From Peribolospora baueri (Eukaryota; Basidiomycota; Peribolosporomycetes; Peribolosporales; Peribolosporaceae), in the NCBI GenBank assembly GCA_029717555.1, contig JAMDHS010000021.1:124001-188000 (forward strand): a DNA stretch of 64,000 nt. The letters run 5' to 3'. This document shows positions 57,320 to 64,000 of this stretch, piece by piece (position 1 is the first letter of the stretch; each line of letters starts with the position of its first letter). Under the pieces are notes generated by a model that ran no database searches, was not told the DNA's origin, and saw only the letters and a list, made by a program, of their open reading frames with translations. The translations under genes and the position numbers were made by a program.

Positions 57320-58925
57320 ATGGCCGCCGCTCAGGAGAAGATTCTCACCGTCCCCAAGGACCACAACGCCGCCATCTTTGACAAGCCGGTGAGCGACCGC
57401 CGTTTTGCCGATGCTTTCTGCTTCTCGTCGCATCGACCCGCTCACGCTCCTCCTCCACATCCAATCGAATTCCATCCCATCCCATCACAGGGCGGTCCCG
57501 TCTCCGTGCGCACCGTGCCCGTCGTCCAGCAGAAGGACCTCAAGGTCGGCGAGGCGCTCGTCAAGGTCCTCTACACCGGCGTGTGCCACACCGACCTCCA
57601 CGCCATGCTGTGCGTCGCCGTCGTGTCGTCCTAGTCGTGTCACGTCATTCGCTCCCATTCACCTGCCCTCTTTCCTCCGTTCACAGCGGCGACTGGCCCC
57701 TGCCGACCAAGCTCCCTCTCGTCGGCGGCCACGAAGGCGCCGGCGTGATCGTGGCCATCAACGACAACACGCCCACGCACCTCAAGATCGGCGACCGCGT
57801 GGGCATCAAGTGGCTCGCTGACTCTTGTCTGCATTGCGAGTTTTGTCGCAAGGGCTTCGAGCCCGTGTGTCCCGAGGCGAAGAACTCGGGCTATACCGTC
57901 GACGGCTCGTTCCGTGAGTGTTCATCGTTGGACCGGACGCGCTTTCTTCTTCGCACTCCACTCATTCCATCCGGCCCTTCCTTCCCCACAGAGCAATTCG
58001 CCGTCTCTTACACGGACCACCTCACCCTCATCCCGGACAACGTGCCCCTCCAGGAGGCCGCACCGGTCCTCTGCGCCGGCGTGACCGTCTACAAGGCCAT
58101 CAAGGAGACCAAGGCCACGCCGGGAGACTGGATCGTCATTCCCGGAGCCGGAGGCGGCTTGGGCCACCTGGCCGTCCAGTACGCGCGCTACGTCGGTCTG
58201 CGAGTCATCGCCGTCGACACGGGCGCCGAAAAGAAAAAACTCACCGAGGAGCTTGGCGCGGAGGCGTGGATCGACTTTAAGGAGACTAAGGATATTGTCA
58301 GCGAGGTTAAAAAGATCGCGGATGGCCTTGGATCCCACTGCGCACTCGTCGCCGCTGCCAGCCCCGGAGCATACGAGCAGGCGCTCGAATACCTCAGGCC
58401 GTTTGGCACGCTCGTCGCCGTCGGCTTGGGCGCCGGCGCGGAGGTCAAAGCGTGAGTCGGACGAGGAGGAGAGTCGGACGGTTAGTCCGGTCACTCGCGC
58501 TCAACCTTTCCATGCCCCTGCCTTTCCGTTTCGACAGCAACGTCTTCTGGACCGTTTTGAGAGGTGTGTTCCCCCTTTTGTCCGCCCCCTCCTCTCGCCG
58601 CCGCTCGCCGCTCACCTGATCTTCTCCCCCGTTGCTTTTACTCTCCCCGCCGCGACCGACCCAAAGGCATTCGCGTCGTCGGCAGCATTGTCGGAAACCG
58701 CCAGGACGCGGTCGAGGCGCTCGACATTGTCTCCAGGGGACACGTCAAGACGTTCTACAAGGTCCTTCCCATGTCCCAGCTGCCCCAGGTCTTTGAGGTC
58801 AGTTCGGCCGTTTTGCTGAGCGCTTAGCCTGGCGCCGGACTGAACCGACTTGCCTCCCTTCCTTCCTCTAGGACATGCACCAAGGAAAGCTCGTCGGCCG
58901 TATCGTCCTGGACAACTGGAAGTGA
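57320..58925 (+). CDS. Zinc alcohol dehydrogenase (ADH1-type)
   Basis: This cytosolic tetrameric-type fungal alcohol dehydrogenase interconverts ethanol and acetaldehyde with NAD. The start MAAAQEKILTVPKDHNAAIF follows a TATA-box promoter. Exons join VLYTGVCHTDLHAM (catalytic zinc Cys and His) to GDWPLPTKLPLVGGHEGAGV (the GHE signature). Structural-zinc cysteines lie in CLHCEFCRKGFEPVC. The NAD loop is IPGAGGGLGHLAVQYARYVG. The end is GRIVLDNWK. Seven or eight short introns, including a very short exon NVFWTVLR. No presequence is visible, so it is cytosolic. The sequence agrees with yeast Adh1 block by block. Confidence 0.95.
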
Positions 58926-60171
58926 TACTCTCCTTTCCTTATTTTCTTTGTTTAGCACGTAGTTAGTTACGCGGGTGACAAATCGAACTTGGAATTTCGG
59001 AAGCCGTTCGACTCGTGTGTGTGTGATCCTACGCTCGTGCGAGGCTCCGCCGACTTGGACCGTTGATGACCACGTCCGTCTCCGATGGGTCTAGCCGTTC
59101 GCGACCATCCGACGAAGCATCTTACTCCCCGCATCTGGCCCCGCTCAGTTAAGAACAAGCACCTTATTAGCGACCTCCCCACAAAATTCCTCTCCCTCGA
59201 TTACCACCCTCCCTGCCGGTTGTGTCGTCTCCCCATGCATGCTGACGCCGGAGCGAGGGGGGCCGGTGGGTGTCACGAAAAATGTCGAGTACTAGAGGGG
59301 TCCGATGGGGAGAGGTGAAGGTTGAGCAACGCAGCGGGGATTGCTTCCAGGGGGATGGATGTGCGTTGCGCCCTCCATCGCCTGCGACGAAATGAACCCC
59401 TCCGCCGCCGCTGCCGGCAGCGTCATCTAGAGAGGAAACCGACCACCATTCGCAGCAGCATCGTCCGCTTGGCCCTCGAGAGCAAGAATCCACCGGCGTT
59501 CCGCAGGCTCGGCCCAGAGAAAAAGCCCCACCAGTGCCCCTCCGCCACCTGTAGCTCCCCCCGCGTCTTTCTTTCTCTTTATCCACTTGCTTGCCCCCTC
59601 CCCGTCTTTTTCTCCCGGTTATACACGTCCTCTCCAGCCTGAATACGCGCCGAGCGTATGGCCCAAAAGCGTCGGTAATCTCTCTGTCGCAGCTGGGATG
59701 GAGTGAGCTCTTGATCTTTCTCCTTCCGCTGTTCTTCTCTTGTAGAGGTCGAATCAAATTGTAGAGGTCGGATTGATTCAACGCCTGCCGGGCGGGCGCG
59801 GCGCGGCGGCGAAGTGACTGACTGGGCGGCAACATGGTGCACACCGCGATCATGCTGTGGTTTAGTTGCCTTCTTTCGAGCCAAACTCCTCACGAGTAGA
59901 GTCTTGTCAAGTCCCCCCCCATCTTACTCACCTTGGGTCTCGTGAGAGGTAGAAGGCGTCGATGACGAGGACGAGGACCGACCGACCGACGGCGTCATCA
60001 CCGGCCGACCCTTCTCCGTCCACGTGGCGAGCCCGGCGCCGATCACGCCAGTCCGTCTTCTTTCTTTCCTCCACCTCGACTCGACTTTCTTTCCGACATC
60101 GACACCGTCTTCAGTCGTCCCGCGTCCCCTCCCCTCCGAACCGAACCGAAACTTTCCCCGTTCGAGACGCC
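58926..60171. other. Intergenic, ADH 3' side and GRX5 promoter
   Basis: 1.25 kb. A minus-strand frame of 228 codons (59167-59853) and another at 59579-59893 have no family content. The second has a charged stretch LTPSQLRQRDYRRFW that could be real but has no support. A near-direct repeat TTGTAGAGGTCG occurs at about 59740-59770. No gene is called. Confidence 0.45.
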
Positions 60172-61317
60172 ATGGCTTCGTTCTTGAGGACCGCTTCGAG
60201 GTCTATCGTGAGTGTCCTCGGCGAGCGTCCTAGGACCGACCCGGATCAGGTGGCGTGTATGAATGTGATCGTTCCTTTACACCACCCTTCTTTCCTTTCC
60301 CTTTCCCCTCGACACAAACACATTTTTTTATACAGCTCATCCCCACCGCCACCGCCGCGGCGCCCAGAAGCTCCTCCCTACCCCTACCCCGCCCCCTCCT
60401 CCACTCGTTCGCGCGGCAGCCCTCGGCGTTTGCTGCTTTGCAGAGGAGGTGGCTGAGTGATGATGCGAGGAAGAAGATTGAGCAGGTGAGAAGTCCGAGC
60501 CCCGTTCTGTCTTTTCATTTTGCCGTGTCACAAGGACGGTTCTTGCTTCGGTGGCCGTCGTCGTCGTCGGTTTTGCCATCCTATCCTCCTCCGTGCTTGC
60601 CCGATGCATGAAACGCTCACAACCAGCGCGTCCATTCCATCAGGCCGTCAAGTCCGACCCCGTGGTCGTCTTCATGAAGGGCACCCCATCCCTCCCTCAG
60701 TGCGGCTTCTCCCGCGCTGTGTGCCAGATCTTGGAGGTGCAGGGCGTGGAACCGTCGAAGATGAAGTGAGTGGAGGCACACTGAGCGTGGGTGGGCGTGT
60801 GCCGTCGAGTCGAGGCTGACGTGACGGACATTGGCACACGCCGTCAACGCCGGCGGACTATCAGGACGTACAATTGCCTGGAGGATCAGGAACTTCGCCA
60901 GGACATCAAGGACTTTTCGTGAGTAGGAGAAGTCGTCGCTCTCTACCATAACATATCCGTGACGAACGAGCTCGACCTCAACGCCGGGCCCTCCCATCGC
61001 TTCGTCCTTCTGGCCACCGCTCGCCACAGCTCATGGCCTACGATCCCCCAGGTCTACATCAACGGAGAGTTTGTCGGCGGCTGCGACATTATGCTTTCCA
61101 GTGAGCAGCCGTGTCCTTTGCCTTTCTCTTCTTGCGGCGTGCCACTCGCCGGTTGACTCGGATCGCTCACATCCATCCCGTGTCCATGTCGCGTCTCTTC
61201 CCCCCACCTAACCTCTCCGCAGTGCACCAGTCCGGCGAGCTGGAAAAGCTCCTGGAAAAGGAGGGCATCGTGCCGCCAGTGTCCCAGGAGGCCTCTTCCG
61301 GTCCCGCCTCCACCTAA
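60172..61317 (+). CDS. GRX5: Mitochondrial monothiol glutaredoxin Grx5
   Basis: This CGFS-type glutaredoxin transfers [2Fe-2S] clusters in mitochondria. The N-terminus [12 protein letters not shown] and the following Ser/Arg/Leu-rich stretch ending [19 protein letters not shown] is a good mitochondrial presequence. The glutaredoxin domain reads [35 protein letters not shown] (active-site CGFS), [18 protein letters not shown], then [21 protein letters not shown] (TIPQVY and GGCD glutathione-binding signatures) and the helix [16 protein letters not shown]. Six exons with GT-AG introns; every junction restores the frame. The C-terminal tail [11 protein letters not shown] is short. Confidence 0.94.
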
Positions 61318-61887
61318 CTTATCCGGCGTGCTCCTGACGTCTTTTGCCTGCCTTGCGATGCGGTGCGCCGTAGTGTGCCTTGGATAGTTGGCGTCGTGCG
61401 CTGCATACAATACATGGAATTGAGAAGAAGAGGAAGGGAGCTCGAACGAACGGTTCGGTTCGGTTCGATAGGAGAGACTGGTGCACTGGGATCGCGGGTC
61501 CTTCACGCCGGTTCAAACGCACTGCCGCGCGACGGACGAGATGCCTTCGTTTCGTTTCGTTTCGTTTCGTTTCGTTTCGTTTCTTTTTTTTTTTTTTTCC
61601 CACAACGCAAGACCGCTTTACCGCCCGTCCGTCTGTCGGTATCTGGGCAACCGAGGGGAGGAAAGTGAACAGAGGGGGGCGCCTCGAGATCCGTCCCGTC
61701 CGTCTCGCATCAGATGCATGCGCTCTTCGTAAACCGCCACCTCTCCCGGCCTGCGAAAAAAAAGCAGGCGAGCTTGACAAGGGAATAAAAAAGTTGTTCG
61801 TTCATGAACCCTGGTCGTATGCGCGATGGCAGACAGAGCAAAGCGAGTTCAGACTTGTTCACGATCTATTCGTACAGTCGACGTCGA
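61318..61887. other. Convergent 3' space, GRX5 / ZIM17
   Basis: 570 bases between two gene ends, with the TTCGT repeat and T-run at 61546-61598 and short GGTTC repeats near 61455-61470. I see no gene. Confidence 0.6.
61546..61598. repeat. (TTCGT)7 pentanucleotide repeat plus T15
   Basis: Seven perfect TTCGT units (61546-61580) are followed by TTC and fifteen T. The tract lies in non-coding 3' space. Confidence 0.95.
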
Positions 61888-62597
61888 TCACTCCGGATCG
61901 TACTCAATCGTCCCTCCCTTGCCGAGCTTGCCCCGTCGGACCCTCTCCCCCTTGGCCTCGACGAGCTGCTCGACGGTGCGAGGCTCGTGGGAGTCTTTGA
62001 ACCAGCCTAGGTGGTCTGCGATTAGGTGGCTGGCGGGCGGAAACGGAGGAAGGATTGGGAATCGGCAAGAGAATAGGAACGGTCAGACGCCGACGTCCCT
62101 CCACCACCCATTCATTCATTCGATCGGCTTGCTCACCGGTTCTTACACCCGGGACACTGGATGATCACGATCCCCATCTCGTAGCTCTTCTTCGCAAACT
62201 CGTGCGTGCTCCTGTGGCCGCACTTGTCCACCGAGCACGTGAATGTCAGCTGCAGGCGTGGTTGGTCTTGGGAGACCGGTTCGGCGGACGCCGCCGCATG
62301 TGCGCCAGAGACGGCGGCGTCCGATGGTGAGGCGCCCGCCTGTGCCTGCGAACCGCCGCCGCCGGCGCTGCTCGAGGAGTAACTCCTCGTGCCTTCCGCA
62401 GCGTCCGGGGAAGGAGAGGTGGCAGAAGCAGCGCCGGCGGCGATTCTGTAAGAAGACAGGCCGTGGGGAAGAGGCGCGAGACGAGCTTCTGGGAAGCGCC
62501 GCCGGGCGACGGACGGGCGTGAGCGGAGGGCGGCGCGGGTGCCGAGGTCGAGATGGCGGGCGAGGCGGGGCGCGAGAAAGGGAAAACGGAGGGACAT
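61888..62597 (-). CDS. ZIM17: Mitochondrial DNL zinc-finger protein Zim17/Hep1/Tim15
   Basis: This partner keeps mitochondrial Hsp70 (Ssc1) soluble during protein import. Exons 62137-62597 and 61888-62029 give 200 residues. The N-terminus MSLRFPFLAPRLARHLDLG with many Arg and no acidic residues is a mitochondrial presequence. A Ser/Ala/Gly-rich spacer follows. The zinc finger has LTFTCSVDKCGHRSTHEFAK, then IVIIQCPGCKNR joined across the intron to HLIADHLGWF, the second half of the family signature (the DNL triplet itself is replaced by DHL). The end is GKGGTIEYDPE. The spacer is longer than in yeast. It is head-to-head with the membrane-protein gene at 63216. Confidence 0.92.
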
Positions 62598-63215
62598 GGT
62601 GGGCAATGAGGGCGACGAGGAGGAAGAGAGACGAAGTGGCGGACCTGGCCTGCCTTTCGTCGCTGCCTCACCGTCTGTCTGTCTTCTTTCTTGTCGTCGA
62701 TCACGGCCGCCGATCGAAAACGCTGACTGGCGGGCGGCGAAGCGCGGCGAGAGGCGGCGGTAAGATAGCGCGTGCTGCGGCAGGCCGAGGCTGGAGGTGT
62801 GGCCGGGGAGGTCGTCTCGAGCTTCTCTCGTCGTCGTCGTGTCGTTCTTCTCGTTCGTTCGTTCGTCCACCGCCGACAGTCGCGCCTCGATTCGCCTCTC
62901 CTTCTCTCCCTCTCCCTTTCTCTCTCCTTCTTCTTCCTTCTTCGCCCCGCCCACCAGCACGTCCATCGTCCCCGTCGCGCACGGACGCCCCAGTGTGGCC
63001 CGCCCACTTGGCCTCGCAGCCGCCGCCGTCCTCCGTCCCATGCGAAGACGACGACCACAGGCCTCGTTCGACCGCGACCAGCTTGGACGGGGACAGTGCA
63101 CTGCTACGAGCGTTGATTGACTTCTTCATCCATCCTTCCCCTCTTGGCCTCACCACCGTCCCCTCCTTTCCTTCCCACCCTCTCTTCCCTCCTTTCTCTC
63201 TCATTCGCCTTCACC
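62598..63215. promoter_or_regulatory. Divergent promoter, ZIM17 / membrane protein
   Basis: 618 bases between opposed ATGs, with CGTT-type repeats near 62850-62868 and a CT-rich tract near 62895-62945. Large frames cross it on both strands but are Arg/Ser-rich shadows without motifs. Confidence 0.45.
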
Positions 63216-64000
63216 ATGGCCGCCTCCTCCTTCGCCCGCAACTCCTCCTCTGCGGGCGCAGGCCTCTCCGGTCGCGCCTCCTACCTCTCACCTCCCTCCG
63301 GCTCCGGACTGCCCTATGATCCCTACGCTCCCACACCCGCCTCTAACGCCCCGGACGGCCGCACTCGGGCGAGCAGCGCAGCTTTTGCATACCACGATCC
63401 CTTCGCCTCCCCTGACCCCCGACACCGAGGAAAGATCAGGCTGCCCATAGCCCCGCCGCCACGCATCCCCACCGACCTCTTCCTCGCGCTCCTCCTCGCC
63501 AAATCCATCCTCGCCAGCGCCATCATCGCAGCCAGGCAGTGGCTCTTTCGCCCCCGCCTCGTCGATCCCCTCTCCGTCACTTGCGCCTCGCTGTGGGTTG
63601 GCGCCGTCGGAATGGCGGTTTGGTATCGTGCGTGGGAGTGGCGGATCGTCAAGGTCAAGGTGTGCTCATGGTCCCGGAACGTCTGCTATCTCATCTGAGC
63701 CACCGACTGACCGCTCTCGAACATGGACCTGCCCCACTCTCCTATCTCTCTCCCTCCTTTCCTTCCCCTCGTCCCCATCACCCAGTGGGACCGCCTCGCG
63801 CCCCTCGCTTGCATCGTCTTTCTCCAATTCCTCTCCTTCTTCCTCGCCCTGTCCGAGCTGAGCGCGCTCAAGGTCGTCATTTTCACTCAGTTCTGCGAGA
63901 TCTGGGCGAACGATCTGGTCAGGAGTGTCAGAGGCAGGGTGGGTGCTTTGGTCTTGACCGCCTCGTCCTCCGTTTTCCCTTACACGCTTGCTCATTTTTC
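63216..64000 (+). CDS. Polytopic membrane protein, 5' part (possibly Msc2/ZnT5-like)
   Basis: This gene runs off the right edge. The first exon opens MAASSFARNSSSAGAGLSG with a Ser/Pro-rich cytosolic head of about 85 residues. Hydrophobic spans follow: IPTDLFLALLLAKSILASAI, DPLSVTCASLWVGAVGMAVW, then after an intron (about 63660-63783) LAPLACIVFLQFLSFFLALS and a segment SALKVVIFTQFCEIWANDLV. Another donor lies at about 63938. I do not recognise the family securely. The layout (long Ser-rich head, closely spaced helices, KVVIFTQF motif) is compatible with a cation-diffusion-facilitator of the Msc2/ZnT5 kind, but nothing seen here proves that. Confidence 0.5.

Noticed and set aside
59167-59853. 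228-codon minus-strand frame between ADH and GRX5
   Set aside because: No recognisable domain, very Arg/Gly/Ser-rich, no splice continuity, and it fills a normal intergenic space.
61441-61480. tRNA-like T-loop (repeated GGTTC) near 61457-61470
   Set aside because: It is a short GGTTC tandem repeat without acceptor, D- or anticodon stems.
62133-63319. Large frames on both strands across the ZIM17 N-terminus and its promoter
   Set aside because: ZIM17 and the next gene are explained by clear motifs and splice sites; the long Arg/Ser-rich frames are shadows of them and of the GC-rich promoter.
1-64000. Transposons, LTR elements, viral fossils, toxin genes, biosynthetic gene cluster
   Set aside because: No reverse transcriptase, integrase, transposase, capsid or polymerase motifs, no long terminal or inverted repeats with target duplications, and the single O-methyltransferase, FAD oxidoreductase and acyltransferase are not adjacent to a core synthase.

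Overview
The window is ordinary, gene-dense nuclear DNA from a basidiomycete fungus. The evidence is GC-rich coding sequence, intergenic spaces mostly under 1 kb, and genes cut by many short (about 80-190 base) GT-AG introns with CTGAC/CTAAC-like branch sites. There is also a 7-TM protein of the basidiomycete-typical DUF6534 type, and a full Polycomb methyltransferase (EZH2) alongside ordinary fungal housekeeping genes. I cannot place it more precisely than Basidiomycota; Pucciniomycotina or Tremellomycetes would both fit. No transposon, viral fossil, CRISPR array or toxin gene was recognised.

Layout, left to right. 0-8 kb: 3' part of UBA3 (NEDD8 E1, +), a tRNA-His gene (+), inositol-phosphosphingolipid phospholipase C (ISC1, +), Golgi Qb-SNARE (GOS1, -) and a wax-synthase-like acyltransferase (+). 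8-20 kb: a membrane-anchored amidohydrolase (-), the HEAT-repeat protein TTI1 (-) and a DUF6534 7-TM protein (-). 20-30 kb: an O-methyltransferase (+), a Tda3-like FAD oxidoreductase (-) and the U5 snRNP GTPase SNU114 (+). 30-43 kb: calnexin (-), EZH2 (-) and a UBP9/USP12-46-type deubiquitinase (-). 43-53 kb: a beta-hydroxyacid dehydrogenase (+), ORC1 (-), CstF-64/RNA15 (-) and prefoldin subunit 1 (+). 53-64 kb: ARP3 (+), zinc alcohol dehydrogenase (+), mitochondrial monothiol glutaredoxin GRX5 (+), the mitochondrial zinc-finger protein ZIM17 (-) and the 5' part of a polytopic membrane protein (+, runs off the window).

The genes form no evident pathway cluster. They are housekeeping functions: protein modification, RNA processing, replication, cytoskeleton, ER/Golgi and mitochondria. 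Several are head-to-head pairs sharing short intergenic promoters: CstF-64/PFD1, UBP9/dehydrogenase, Tda3/SNU114, GOS1/acyltransferase and ZIM17/membrane protein.

The most unusual signal is gene structure. The first 56 coding bases of ARP3 appear split into exons of 26, 4, 19 and 7 bases. In the UBP9-type gene a 14-base microexon carries the start of the catalytic cysteine box, and the cysteine codon itself is split by an intron. A GC-AG intron in the Tda3-like gene and an ordinary GT-AG intron in TTI1 are multiples of three without stops, so retention would leave the frame open. All calls are from reading the sequence; no database search was run.
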